A stretch of DNA of 64,000 bases, from assembly GCA_046482825.1 (NCBI GenBank), contig JAWOEI010000081.1, positions 1-64,000 on the forward strand, given 5' to 3'. Below, one piece after another: positions 34,874 through 44,009 of this stretch (its first letter is position 1; every line of letters begins with the position of its first letter). The stretch comes from M55B167 sp046482825 (GTDB lineage: Bacteria; Verrucomicrobiota; Kiritimatiellia; RFP12; UBA1067). Under the pieces are notes generated by a model. The model worked only from the letters and a program-made list of their open reading frames with translations. It ran no database searches and was not told where the DNA came from. Position numbers and translations under genes: made by a program.

Positions 34874-36550
34874 ATGAAAATAGCTATTGGATGTGATCAT
34901 GGCGGATTAGCCATTAAAAATGCGGCGGAATCGTACATAAAATCAGCCGGGCACGATGTCATAAATCTGGGCACCGACAAGTCTCAGTCCACAGACTATC
35001 CGCAATATGCAATCAAAGCATCTCAACTCGTTATATCACGTGAAGCTGATCTTGCTGTTCTTGTATGCACAACCGGAATTGGTATGAGCATAACGGCAAA
35101 CCGGTTTTCCGGAATAAGAGCAGCCCTGTGCAACAGTGAAGAAGATGCAAGTATGACAAAAGCCCATAACAACGCCAATGTGCTGGTGCTTCCCGGGAAA
35201 CTGACCAGAGAAAAAGCCTGCGCAATTGTCAGATCATTCCTTGAAACACCTTTCAGCGGAGAAGAACGGCATATGCGCCGGGTTTGTCAGCTGGAACGGG
35301 CGGAGCGCGTGGCGGAAACATCACACTTAGCCATGGCTGATCCTGAAATCAACGCCACTGTGCTGGGGCAGATTGATCAGGAGAATTCAACCATCAATCT
35401 AATCGCCTCCGAAAACACCGTTACACGCGCAGTTCGTGAGGCCTCCGGCAGCGTACTGACCAATAAGTATGCCGAAGGTTATCCGGGAAAACGCTGGTAC
35501 AGCGGATGTACCCCTGTTGACACAGCGGAAACTCTGGCAATTAAACGGGCCGTAAATCTCTTCGGAGCAGAGCATGCAAACGTTCAGCCTCACTGCGGAA
35601 GCGCAGCCAATATGGGCGTCTATTTTTCAGTACTGGAACCCGGCGACAGAATACTCTCTATGAGTCTCGACCAGGGAGGACACCTGACTCACGGCAGCCC
35701 GGTCAACTTTTCCGGCAGGCTTTTTGAAATTATTCCCTACTGCGTTTCCAAAGAAACTGAAGTTCTTGACTACGATGAGCTTATGGATATGGCTGTAGAG
35801 AACAAACCTAAACTGATTGTGGCGGGAGCCAGCGCATACCCGCGCATACTTGATTTTTCGAAATTCAGGGAGATAGCCGATGCCTGCGGTGCCATGCTGA
35901 TGGTGGATATGGCTCACATCGCCGGTCTTGTCGCAGGAGGTGTACACCCCAGTCCGGTTCCCTTTGCTGATTTCGTAACCACAACAACTCACAAAACCCT
36001 GCGCGGTCCTCGCGGCGGACTGATCCTCTGTAAAGATAAATACGCCAAAGCTGTAGATAAAACAATATTCCCCGGCCTTCAGGGAGGACCGCTTGAAAAT
36101 ATCATTGCGGCCAAGGCAGTCTGTTTTAAAGAGGCATCTGAGCCTGATTTTAAGGATTATGCCGCCCGGATTATCGCCAACAGTAAAACACTCACGGCAA
36201 CTCTGATCAAAAGGGGGCTTAACATTGTATCCGGCGGAACAGACAACCATCTGTCTCTTGTAAATGTAGGCGCCAGCGGACTGACAGGAAAAGCCGCCGC
36301 CGCCGCCCTCGACGCAGCTGGCATCATCTGCAATAAGAATACAATTCCTTTCGATGAAAAAAGCCCCTTTGTAACATCCGGCATACGCATCGGAACTCCG
36401 TCGGTGACAACCCGCGGCATGGGTGAAGCAGAAATGAAAATCATCGGTAACTGGATTGCCGATATTCTCAGCGATATCGAAAATGTCAGTCTCCAGAACA
36501 GGATTTGCGGAGAAGTTGCCGAACTGACCGCTATGTTTCCCGTTCCTTGA
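34874..36550 (+). CDS. rpiB-glyA: Fusion of ribose-5-phosphate isomerase B and serine hydroxymethyltransferase
   Basis: 558 residues. Residues 1-145 are RpiB: GCDHGG at 6-11, catalytic Cys65 in CTTGIGMS, ANRFSGIRAALC and NANVLVLPG; it interconverts ribose-5-P and ribulose-5-P. After a short linker, residues about 155-558 are a full-length GlyA: NLIASENT, the Tyr in NKYAEGYPGKRWY, MVDMAHIAGL, and Lys374 in TTTTHKTLRGPRGG as the pyridoxal-phosphate Schiff base; it makes glycine and methylene-THF from serine. Both parts keep their catalytic residues and there is no stop or frameshift between them. The start at 34874 has GGTGGAG upstream. The two genes are neighbours in several phyla, which makes fusion credible. 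Confidence 0.93.
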   Translation: MKIAIGCDHGGLAIKNAAESYIKSAGHDVINLGTDKSQSTDYPQYAIKASQLVISREADLAVLVCTTGIGMSITANRFSGIRAALCNSEEDASMTKAHNNANVLVLPGKLTREKACAIVRSFLETPFSGEERHMRRVCQLERAERVAETSHLAMADPEINATVLGQIDQENSTINLIASENTVTRAVREASGSVLTNKYAEGYPGKRWYSGCTPVDTAETLAIKRAVNLFGAEHANVQPHCGSAANMGVYFSVLEPGDRILSMSLDQGGHLTHGSPVNFSGRLFEIIPYCVSKETEVLDYDELMDMAVENKPKLIVAGASAYPRILDFSKFREIADACGAMLMVDMAHIAGLVAGGVHPSPVPFADFVTTTTHKTLRGPRGGLILCKDKYAKAVDKTIFPGLQGGPLENIIAAKAVCFKEASEPDFKDYAARIIANSKTLTATLIKRGLNIVSGGTDNHLSLVNVGASGLTGKAAAAALDAAGIICNKNTIPFDEKSPFVTSGIRIGTPSVTTRGMGEAEMKIIGNWIADILSDIENVSLQNRICGEVAELTAMFPVP

Positions 36551-36569
36551 GTTGCCTGAATCATAAATT

Positions 36570-37031
36570 ATGGAAACCGGGGAATTCAATATCCCTCATT
36601 TACTTAAAATGACAGAACCGAAAACGGTATATCTGAGCGGACCTATCATGGATGAACATCCTGACGAAGCCAAAACCTGGCGTCAACGCGCCACGGAATA
36701 CCTTCAGCAGGATTTTATCATCCTTGATCCTATGCGCCGTAATTTTAAAGACAGGGAAGTCGACAGCGCCAACGAAATTGTAGAATTTGACCTTCAGGAT
36801 GTGCGTGATGCCGATATTCTGCTGGTAAACTACAACAAAAACTCCATCGGCACATCCATGGAAGTTTTTTTCGCTGCACACGATCTCGGTAAATTTGTGG
36901 TCGCTTTCTCGCCGTTCCCCTTTAAAGAATGCTCACCATGGATGGTACGCTACTGCACCAAAATACTTCCCTCCTTCGAAAAAGCAGTTAAGTATATACA
37001 GAAAAATTTTGCCACAAAACATATACGGTAA
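36570..37031 (+). CDS. Nucleoside 2-deoxyribosyltransferase-like protein
   Basis: 153 residues. The Rossmann-like fold of this group is visible in VYLSGPI (start of strand 1, substrate loop), DEAKTWRQRATEYL, ILDPMRR, VEFDLQDVRDADILLVNY and SIGTSMEVFFAAHDLGKFVVAF, where the Glu is the expected nucleophile. Members cleave or exchange N-glycosidic bonds of deoxynucleosides or nucleotides. ATG 36570 gives the longest form; ATG 36612 (MTEPKTVYLSG) fits the family start better, but neither has a Shine-Dalgarno. It follows rpiB-glyA by 19 bp and is probably co-transcribed. Confidence 0.78.
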   Translation: METGEFNIPHLLKMTEPKTVYLSGPIMDEHPDEAKTWRQRATEYLQQDFIILDPMRRNFKDREVDSANEIVEFDLQDVRDADILLVNYNKNSIGTSMEVFFAAHDLGKFVVAFSPFPFKECSPWMVRYCTKILPSFEKAVKYIQKNFATKHIR

Positions 37032-37127
37032 TGCAGATACGCTAAACCCGGCAACCCCCTGCCTGCATGAATGCGGGACAACGGCGACCGGTTGAAATCC
37101 AGCGACTTCAAGCCCCCCGCCGACACC

Positions 37128-37760
37128 CTAAATCCGTCTGAATGAAAGAGTAAGCCTTCCGTTCGATTCGCCTTTTTTGAGAAGTACTTTACGTATCACT
37201 TTTGTTTTACGATTAACGGTTCTGCGCGAACGCTTGATCACATCCAGAGGCGCCTGCAGGTCAACGGTCCGCACCAACTCCCCCTGGGAAGGAATATCAC
37301 CCGCAGAAACATCCAGAAAACCGGATGCAATCACATCAGTCTCAGGAATTTTTTTAATCTTTTTCGCAATATAATCAACCGGAGCCGCCGCCACGGAACC
37401 GCAGGGAACCGTGTCCTCCAGCACATCGGACCCTAACGATAAAGCCGCTCCTGCCATGACACGGAGTATTTGCTCAAGAGCCTCGTTTTTCATCGGTTCT
37501 GTTATATCAACTCTGAGGCCGAAGGTGGATTCGACATTTTCCTTGAAAAGAATTGTTTTGTTCCAGCTCTCTTTTCTGAGATCGCATTGCCCCGAAATCA
37601 ACTCGAGTTTGAAAGCACTGTTGCGTAAAGCGATTCCGGCCCGCGGCCAGATAAGCGATACCTGTGCCATGTGGGCACTATCCTTCTTCCGGCCAGCCAG
37701 CGTTTTTCCAAGTCGGCAGCTGACTACCGACACTTCTATTGTCACCAATTTTCTAGCCAT
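37128..37760 (-). CDS. Orphan protein ending a Gld-type exporter operon
   Basis: A 210-residue protein I do not recognise. No signal peptide or membrane helix; composition is mixed alpha/beta, with a basic C-terminal third (KRSRRTVNRKTKVIRKVLLKK). It starts 11 bp after the DUF4340 gene with a strong AAGGGG site, so it is the last gene of the ABC-GldG-DUF4340 operon. A cytoplasmic partner of the exporter is one possibility; an unrelated passenger is another. It converges with the deoxyribosyltransferase-like gene. Confidence 0.72.
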   Translation of the reverse strand: MARKLVTIEVSVVSCRLGKTLAGRKKDSAHMAQVSLIWPRAGIALRNSAFKLELISGQCDLRKESWNKTILFKENVESTFGLRVDITEPMKNEALEQILRVMAGAALSLGSDVLEDTVPCGSVAAAPVDYIAKKIKKIPETDVIASGFLDVSAGDIPSQGELVRTVDLQAPLDVIKRSRRTVNRKTKVIRKVLLKKGESNGRLTLSFRRI

Positions 37761-37771
37761 AAAATCCCCTT

Positions 37772-39616
37772 TTATTCGATTGATTCCAGAGTAAGGGTGT
37801 CAGCAAATGTCACCAGACGTTTTTCACTTATAGCAAATACGGTCTGAGAACCGCGAACCATCACATAACGTATTCCCCCGCCGGCGGAACGCCCTACAAG
37901 TATCGTTTTTCTCACAGCATCGTCCATATTGACATCAACGTTGATTTCCAGCCACGGTCTGGAAAAACCGTAATAAATCAAATCATCAGACGACAATCCG
38001 ATTTTGACCACTTCATCCGCACGGAAATTCTGCAGACTGTCCAGAACATCATTAAGCACCTCGGGGTTAAGCCTTCCGGCATTAACACCTTTAGCTGAAA
38101 GGTGCCAGTTCTGATCTTCCTCCATATAATCAATACTAAGTGCAGGTTCACCGGATTTTCGTATTGTTATACTCCTGATGGAATCCGTTGACAGTGAAAG
38201 CAAGGTTCTATCTCTTAGTTTAAGCAACGCATCCCGGTCAACCAGCACAGCAGGCATATTAGACCCCGCAACATAATAGACTTCAGGCTCATCTGCAAAT
38301 GAAAATTCGTACATCCGTCCTTCATAATCCGTTTTTTTAACCGCAACCATTTCAACCGCAGAATGCGATGAAAACTCAATATAATTTACCTCAACTCCCT
38401 GAGCACCGGATTCATCCTGCTGAACACGTGTTTCTATGCGATCCGCTTTAAGCGCCAGAAGTTGATCAACTGATCGCTGAACCCGCTGCTGATCAGCCGG
38501 TTCCGAAGCCGGAGAAGCAATACGCCATAAATCATTTGTCCGATTCAGAACAAATATATCCCGGCCTATCATCAATTGAAGACTGTTCAGAGGATCAGTC
38601 AGCTCGTAAAATATTTTTTTACTGCGAAAGAAATCAGAATTGACATTCACCACATCAGTAATATTGTTGGAAACAACTCCTATCGCACGACCATCGTCCA
38701 TCAGAACATAAACAGATTCACCGATTTTCTCTGTATTATGCCCGATAACGATTTCCGAGTCAAAGCTGCCATCAATTGTATGAACGCGAATGGATGTGCC
38801 CACATCCTCTTCAAGACCGTAAAGAGCCTTCCTGATCTCCAGTGCTTTCTCATAATCAGCTACGTCCATAACATTATCGAGTGTCGGCCATACAAATTTA
38901 GAAATCCTTACATCAAACAAACTGTCAAGAAATTCGCCAACCTTTTCGAAAGAAGCCTTTGATTTAACCGGTTCCTCAATAGTCCAGACGCCCTTTTCAA
39001 AAACCAGTCTTAAGAATGGATGCTCCGGGCGGCGGATATCAACAGAATTTATCAGTGCCGGATCACAGTTCACCAGTCGGTGTGATCTCAACATATTTGC
39101 ATTCTCAGGAATAACATTGAACACATCGCTTGAAACCACAAACAATCGGTCTCCATTGTTTTTACGAACATATATATCTTTCCCGCCCGTGCTAAAACTT
39201 CCGAAAAGGAAGGAGATCTTTTTTTTATCTGTATGAAAGACCACGCGGGCTCTCGCAGGATAAAAACCATAGTCTGCAATTGAAAGATCTCTCTTCTTTA
39301 TCTCGTCAATATCAAAGCGGTCTTTTATGTCCGTACCGTCAAACCCGTTGATCAGACGAGCCATTACGGCCTGATCTACACCGGAGTCTATCGGAGCCAG
39401 CATGCGCCAGCGTGAACCATCACGCCTGACCTCAATCCTTCTGCCGCTCCGTTCAATTACAACAGTATGAACATCATCAAAAATATCTTTGCCCAGAAAA
39501 GAAAACTGCTGATCGGGAAACACCAGAAATCGGCGTCTGTTACGTCCTGCAACAAGAATTATCAGACAAAACAATATGCCGGTGAGAAAAAAGACAATAA
39601 TTCGTTTGTTTCCCAT
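37772..39616 (-). CDS. DUF4340 membrane-anchored protein
   Basis: 614 residues. One N-terminal helix (IIVFFLTGILFCLIILVAG) anchors a long extracytoplasmic beta-rich part containing repeats of the DUF4340 type (VVIERSGRRIEVRRDGSRWRM; LQLMIGRDIFVLNRTNDLWRI; ITIRKSGEPALSIDYMEEDQ, each followed by a W-R-x-x-x-P-like turn). In many genomes DUF4340 proteins follow GldA-GldF-GldG-type ABC genes. It lies nine bases after the GldG-like gene. A role in an ABC-driven cell-envelope process is inferred. Confidence 0.85.
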   Translation of the reverse strand: MGNKRIIVFFLTGILFCLIILVAGRNRRRFLVFPDQQFSFLGKDIFDDVHTVVIERSGRRIEVRRDGSRWRMLAPIDSGVDQAVMARLINGFDGTDIKDRFDIDEIKKRDLSIADYGFYPARARVVFHTDKKKISFLFGSFSTGGKDIYVRKNNGDRLFVVSSDVFNVIPENANMLRSHRLVNCDPALINSVDIRRPEHPFLRLVFEKGVWTIEEPVKSKASFEKVGEFLDSLFDVRISKFVWPTLDNVMDVADYEKALEIRKALYGLEEDVGTSIRVHTIDGSFDSEIVIGHNTEKIGESVYVLMDDGRAIGVVSNNITDVVNVNSDFFRSKKIFYELTDPLNSLQLMIGRDIFVLNRTNDLWRIASPASEPADQQRVQRSVDQLLALKADRIETRVQQDESGAQGVEVNYIEFSSHSAVEMVAVKKTDYEGRMYEFSFADEPEVYYVAGSNMPAVLVDRDALLKLRDRTLLSLSTDSIRSITIRKSGEPALSIDYMEEDQNWHLSAKGVNAGRLNPEVLNDVLDSLQNFRADEVVKIGLSSDDLIYYGFSRPWLEINVDVNMDDAVRKTILVGRSAGGGIRYVMVRGSQTVFAISEKRLVTFADTLTLESIE

Positions 39617-39625
39617 ATCGAACTC

Positions 39626-41092
39626 TCAGCGTCCTTTCCGGAATGAAATAATACGGAACAGCAACAGAACAGAAACCGGTATAATAAAAACAGACCACAT
39701 CATAGATAGAACCCAGTCGGAACGATCAAACCCGGTCGCCAATGTAGCATCACCCCCGACAGACGAGGAACTGCCCATGCTCACACCGGCCAGCCAGCCG
39801 ACAGCATTCATAAAAAAATCGCGGTTGGCATTGGCCCTGCCCGATAAAACGCGGTTCATCACAAAATCAACATCACCGAAAACACAGATGCGCGTTGGTT
39901 TATAGCCGACATCCCTTGAGACAAGCCCACCCCGCTCCGATACCGCGGCAACTGTGACCGGTCCGGCAATATCAGTTGCAGGATTATACCGCCTGGGAAA
40001 AACCTCCGGATGCCTTTCACCCCAGGCTGATTCATCACTTTCAGCCAGCTTCATGCTTCGTGCTATATCCACACTTTCATCCGCTCCCGAGAGATCAAGA
40101 ACTCTCAGACAAGTTGCAAACCCGAACACCACTGAGGAATTTTCAAGATCTCGCGTTACAGGATGATCCGAAAAATCCGAGATAACAATATCATTACCCG
40201 TTAAAGTCCTAGGGCTTACCGCTGTAAACTCTGTAACTTCGATTCCCCACTCTTTCAGGAGATCCTCGCAGCCGCTGACCACCCCCGAAACCGCCATAAA
40301 CAGAAGGGAACCGCCACGCTCAAGATAGCGCTCTATAATTTTCACCTCAACAGAGGATAATTCTCTGCGTGCACCCGCAATCACAAGAACACCGCAATCC
40401 ACAGGAATTTCACGTAAGCCGGCCAGAGAAAGTGATTCAAGCTGAAAACCGTCACGCTTTAAATCATGAGCAATAGCGGAAAAACCGCGAAATTCGTCAT
40501 AATCATCAAAACGCGCCTCGGAATGCCCTTCCAGCCAGCAGATTTTAAGTTGTTTATGCGGAAGAGCAAGTCGTGATATGGCTGAAGCGCATACCCGTTC
40601 CCCACGAAACACGGGCTTGCCACTATCCGAATTACCGGAAAACACCTCTTCCAGGGGAATCATTATTCTACGCCGCTGATATTCAAATTCCAGCGAATTT
40701 TTGGGAACTCCTCTGGCTATTAACCGGGACGAACGGGTTATGTCCCAGCGAGGATCAACGTATTCAACATCGATCTCGGCACCGGCCACCCCGCGCGATG
40801 CCGCTGAGAGCCCGCGCAGGAGCCTGGCTACAGGTCTGGCCATAGGACTGCGTCTGTCCATAAAAGAAGTTATTCTTATCCGCCCCTGTGTATCTGCCAG
40901 AACATCACGGGTCCGCTTTGAAACCACCCGCACCCCGCCAACCGGGATTTCCCACGAAAAATTAAACCAGAAACCGATTATAACAACAAGAAAGCAGAAA
41001 ACCGCCCCCAGCAATACAGCAAGCAGCGATGTCAGCCGCAACAACCTGCGCCTCGGCACTTTTCTATTCTGTCTGTTAGTTATTTGCTTCAA
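39626..41092 (-). CDS. GldG-like ABC-associated membrane protein
   Basis: 488 residues with a TTG start preceded by GGAG at eight bases. Membrane helices near residues 19-45 and at the C-terminus (about 460-482) flank a periplasmic domain with the ABC-type uncharacterised transport (IFT52/GldG) pattern: VDVEYVDPRWD-like segment, the ICWLEGHSEARFDDYDE turn, CGVLVIAGARRELS and a GGSLLFMAVSG motif. In Bacteroidota GldG works with GldA and GldF in gliding and T9SS-linked secretion; in other phyla the role is unknown. Fourth from the promoter in a five-gene operon with the ATPase and permease upstream. Confidence 0.85.
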   Translation of the reverse strand: MKQITNRQNRKVPRRRLLRLTSLLAVLLGAVFCFLVVIIGFWFNFSWEIPVGGVRVVSKRTRDVLADTQGRIRITSFMDRRSPMARPVARLLRGLSAASRGVAGAEIDVEYVDPRWDITRSSRLIARGVPKNSLEFEYQRRRIMIPLEEVFSGNSDSGKPVFRGERVCASAISRLALPHKQLKICWLEGHSEARFDDYDEFRGFSAIAHDLKRDGFQLESLSLAGLREIPVDCGVLVIAGARRELSSVEVKIIERYLERGGSLLFMAVSGVVSGCEDLLKEWGIEVTEFTAVSPRTLTGNDIVISDFSDHPVTRDLENSSVVFGFATCLRVLDLSGADESVDIARSMKLAESDESAWGERHPEVFPRRYNPATDIAGPVTVAAVSERGGLVSRDVGYKPTRICVFGDVDFVMNRVLSGRANANRDFFMNAVGWLAGVSMGSSSSVGGDATLATGFDRSDWVLSMMWSVFIIPVSVLLLFRIISFRKGR

Positions 41093-41117
41093 ATCTCTGA
41101 CTCCTGATTACGGATTA

Positions 41118-41861
41118 CTACCCCTTCAATCTCAGAAGCGCCAGCATTTTGGAGCAGGCAAAAAGGAAGAAAACCGACAATACACCGTAAAAAATCAAAA
41201 CGCCTGTTGAAACAAGTCCGGTAGAAAAATCAACAACATGTTCCAGCAGAGGCATCCAGGAAAACTCCGTACGCACAGAAGGTATCCAGGCCAGAATTCC
41301 GAAGTAAACCGCTATAGGCATGCCGCTGCACAGTATGAGAGAAGTCACAGCGGCTTCCACCTGATTCCTGTACATAACGGATATCATGGTCCCCGCCGCA
41401 CACCATGTGCAGGCCTGCAGAAGAAGTATGCCGAATGTAACCGCAAAGGCTGCTGGCTGAATACTTTCAGCAAGAGAAGCCGACATCCGGGGCAGAACAA
41501 AAACAGGGAAAACAACGGAATATACCAGAGCAAGAAAAACGTGGGAAAGTGCTGAAAGGAACTTGCCGACAACCAGATCCCTCTCCCGCACAGGAGCAGC
41601 CATCATCAGCTCTGTCATCCCGCTGGCACGGTCCAGCGCAAAAAGTCGCATTGTCAGCAGCGAACAGAGTATGGGCAGCCACGCGGCAACCGCACACCCC
41701 CATATAGTCTGCAACTGCATAATGCCGCCTTCACTTTTACGCAGCAGCATAACAAAAGACCAACCCGTTACAGCTACGAATGCGGCAACAGGAACACCGC
41801 TGTAAAAAGATCCGTGAAAAGCGCGCACCTCTCTGATCCAGGTTTGCTGCAGAGCTTTCAT
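41118..41861 (-). CDS. ABC-2 type permease (GldF-like)
   Basis: A 247-residue inner-membrane protein with six predicted helices. The segment LFALDRASGMTELMMAAPVRERDLVVGKF is the ABC-2 coupling helix region seen in GldF/NosY-type permeases (core: ASGMTELMMAAPV). Its ATG overlaps the ATPase stop by one base, indicating translational coupling. Together with the ATPase it should form a type-2 exporter or mechanotransmission unit whose periplasmic partners are the GldG-like and DUF4340 proteins. Confidence 0.88.
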   Translation of the reverse strand: MKALQQTWIREVRAFHGSFYSGVPVAAFVAVTGWSFVMLLRKSEGGIMQLQTIWGCAVAAWLPILCSLLTMRLFALDRASGMTELMMAAPVRERDLVVGKFLSALSHVFLALVYSVVFPVFVLPRMSASLAESIQPAAFAVTFGILLLQACTWCAAGTMISVMYRNQVEAAVTSLILCSGMPIAVYFGILAWIPSVRTEFSWMPLLEHVVDFSTGLVSTGVLIFYGVLSVFFLFACSKMLALLRLKG

Positions 41862-42580
41862 CAGGCATCTCCTCCATCATCTGAAGCAATATTTACATCA
41901 AGACGTTCCTTCAATTCAGCACGCTCATATTCTGCAGCACGCAGAATTGTTTTCAGTTCTCCATGTTTTAAAACTATAAAACGGGTACACCATTCCAGCA
42001 TCTCGTTGATTTCATGACCTGCGAGAATAATTGAAGCATGAGCCGAAAAACTTGTCAATACGGAGCCTATCCTTTTGCGTTGCATCTGATCCAGACCTGC
42101 AAGCGGCTCATCCAGCAGTAACAGTCTCGGGTGCTGCATCAGTGCATCGGCCAGCCCCACACGCTTCCTGTAGCCCTGCGACAAAGTTTTTATCAGACTC
42201 CCGGCAGCATCTTTCAGTTCACAAAGCTCTAATGCCCCGTTTAAACGCCTGCGCTGTCGCAAATTGCGTTCCCCTCGCAACCTGAGTCGATACAGCAGGT
42301 ACTCATCCACCCTCATCTCTTCATACACAGGGCATTTCTCCGGAAGATACCCTATCCGCTTCCGGTATCTGACCGGTCTTGACAAAGGATCAACACCATC
42401 CAGTGAAATATTCCCGGAATCCTGCATCAGCACAAAAGACAAAATCCGCATAAGAGTTGTTTTTCCTGCCCCGTTGGCCCCGACAATTGCCGTTATATCT
42501 CCAGGAGCAGCATCAAAGCTTATATCCTTCAACACTTTTTTCCTTCCATAAGAAAAAGATATATGATCTACATACAGCAT
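41861..42580 (-). CDS. ABC transporter ATP-binding protein (GldA-like)
   Basis: About 239 residues. All ATPase motifs are present: Walker A GANGAGKTT near 35-43, Q-loop in GYLPEKCPVYEEM, signature LSQGYRKRVGLADAL (variant of LSGGQ), Walker B LLLLDEPLAGLD and the switch His in ILAGHEI. It heads the operon with the permease, GldG-like, DUF4340 and orphan genes. ATG 42580 is preferred; a TTG at 42592 is an alternative, and neither has a clear ribosome site. Confidence 0.92.
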   Translation of the reverse strand: MLYVDHISFSYGRKKVLKDISFDAAPGDITAIVGANGAGKTTLMRILSFVLMQDSGNISLDGVDPLSRPVRYRKRIGYLPEKCPVYEEMRVDEYLLYRLRLRGERNLRQRRRLNGALELCELKDAAGSLIKTLSQGYRKRVGLADALMQHPRLLLLDEPLAGLDQMQRKRIGSVLTSFSAHASIILAGHEINEMLEWCTRFIVLKHGELKTILRAAEYERAELKERLDVNIASDDGGDA

Positions 42581-42604
42581 AGGCAGTTTCAAATTGTTTA
42601 ATAC

Positions 42605-42626
42605 GGTTTGCCCTCCCGGGCAAACC
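42605..42626. other. Perfect hairpin between mutase gene and ABC operon
   Basis: GGTTTGCCC, loop TCCC, GGGCAAACC: a 9-bp perfect stem in the short gap between the phosphomannomutase stop and the ABC ATPase start. No U-tract follows on the minus strand. It may limit read-through or protect mRNA ends. Confidence 0.5.
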
Positions 42627-42640
42627 AGAGAAATATCACC

Positions 42641-43987
42641 CTATGAAACGAATTCTTTCAGGACGTTTTCAACATGGGCTTTGCGTTCTTCCAGCTCTGC
42701 CTTATCTGTAGCTTCAATGATAAGTCTCAGATAAGGCTCCGTGTTTGATTTCCGGATATTCAGCCACCAGGAAGCAAATTCCACGCGATACCCGTCAAAA
42801 TCATACATAGCCACAGGATCACCGAATACTTTCAACGCTTCCACAACAGCCCGCATCGCCTCATCCTTATTGTCCACCTTGAAATTCATCTCTCCTGAAC
42901 CGGCATATTTACTGACAGGAATAATCATCTGACTAAATGACCCGCCTTTTCGTTTAGCGGCGGCAATCTCACCGAGGATGATCAATGCGGCAAGCTCTCC
43001 GGAATCACAGCAGTAAAAATCCCGCAGATAATAGTGTCCGGCAAGTTCTCCGCCGCAAACGGCACCGCTCTCTCTCAGCAGAACTTTGGCATAGGCATGT
43101 CCGACCCTGCCCATGATTGTTTCAGCTCCCTGATTTCTCAGCCTTTCTATGACACCGCGAGATGTCCGGATGTCATGCATGATTTTACAATCCGGCTCAT
43201 CCCTGAGATATTTACCGGCCAGAACAGCTATTAGATAATCAGGCTGAACAAAATCACCATGCTCATCCACGAACATAACGCGATCGGCATCACCGTCAAA
43301 TATAACACCGACATCAAGTTTTTTCGCTCGCACCAACCGCATCAGCTGTTCGCAATTTTTCTCCTCCAGCGGATTGGGAGCATGAGCCGGAAAAGAACCA
43401 TCTATAACATCATTTATATACAGCGGCGAAGACCCCAGCAAATCACGTATCACCAGCGCAGCCATCCCGTTTGAACAATCGACTCCAATTTTAAGTCCGG
43501 AAATATCCGGCCTTTTCCTGCGCATATCTTCAATAAATTCATCCAGGAAATCCACTGGACATATACTCCCGGGATTATCCGCTTTCGGGGGCAGCTCACC
43601 GGAAAGCACACGCTTTTCCACTTCCCTGAGACCGCTCTCATACCCAACGGGCAGAGCCCCGGTTCCGGAAACCTTCATCCCGTTATACTGTTTCGGATTA
43701 TGTGATGCGGTAATCTGCACTGATCCGCTGTACTCTTTCTTGGCGGTAAAATAATAAACCATAGGAGTGGTTGCCAATCCCATATTGTCCACATTACAGC
43801 CCGATTCAGTAATTCCCTGTGCAAGAGCATCAAAAATGTTGTCCGATGAGGTGCGTGCATCCCGTCCAACCAGAATTCTTCCGGATTCCAGAATATACGG
43901 AAGCCAGCGACCGACAGCATATACAGTATCAAGTGTGAAATCCTTCCGGAATATTCCACGCATATCGTAAGCTTTAAAAAATGACAT
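42641..43987 (-). CDS. manB: Phosphomannomutase / phosphoglucomutase
   Basis: A 448-residue alpha-D-phosphohexomutase. Seen: N-terminal FKAYDMRGIFRKD, the phosphoserine loop TASHNPKQYNG (near 100-110), metal-binding DGDADR (near 240), sugar-binding GGELAGHYYLRDF (near 325), and the phosphate-binding RKSNTEPYLRL (near 425). It interconverts 6-phospho and 1-phospho sugars to feed nucleotide-sugar synthesis, probably for the polysaccharide locus further along. It follows the 141-residue coiled-coil gene by 22 bp. Confidence 0.93.
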   Translation of the reverse strand: MSFFKAYDMRGIFRKDFTLDTVYAVGRWLPYILESGRILVGRDARTSSDNIFDALAQGITESGCNVDNMGLATTPMVYYFTAKKEYSGSVQITASHNPKQYNGMKVSGTGALPVGYESGLREVEKRVLSGELPPKADNPGSICPVDFLDEFIEDMRRKRPDISGLKIGVDCSNGMAALVIRDLLGSSPLYINDVIDGSFPAHAPNPLEEKNCEQLMRLVRAKKLDVGVIFDGDADRVMFVDEHGDFVQPDYLIAVLAGKYLRDEPDCKIMHDIRTSRGVIERLRNQGAETIMGRVGHAYAKVLLRESGAVCGGELAGHYYLRDFYCCDSGELAALIILGEIAAAKRKGGSFSQMIIPVSKYAGSGEMNFKVDNKDEAMRAVVEALKVFGDPVAMYDFDGYRVEFASWWLNIRKSNTEPYLRLIIEATDKAELEERKAHVENVLKEFVS

Positions 43988-44009
43988 AGTTTGACTCAGA
44001 ATTACTTAA

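Noticed and set aside
35627..36589. Long open frame opposite glyA
   Set aside because: Antisense to the strongly conserved RpiB-GlyA gene with no family features of its own.
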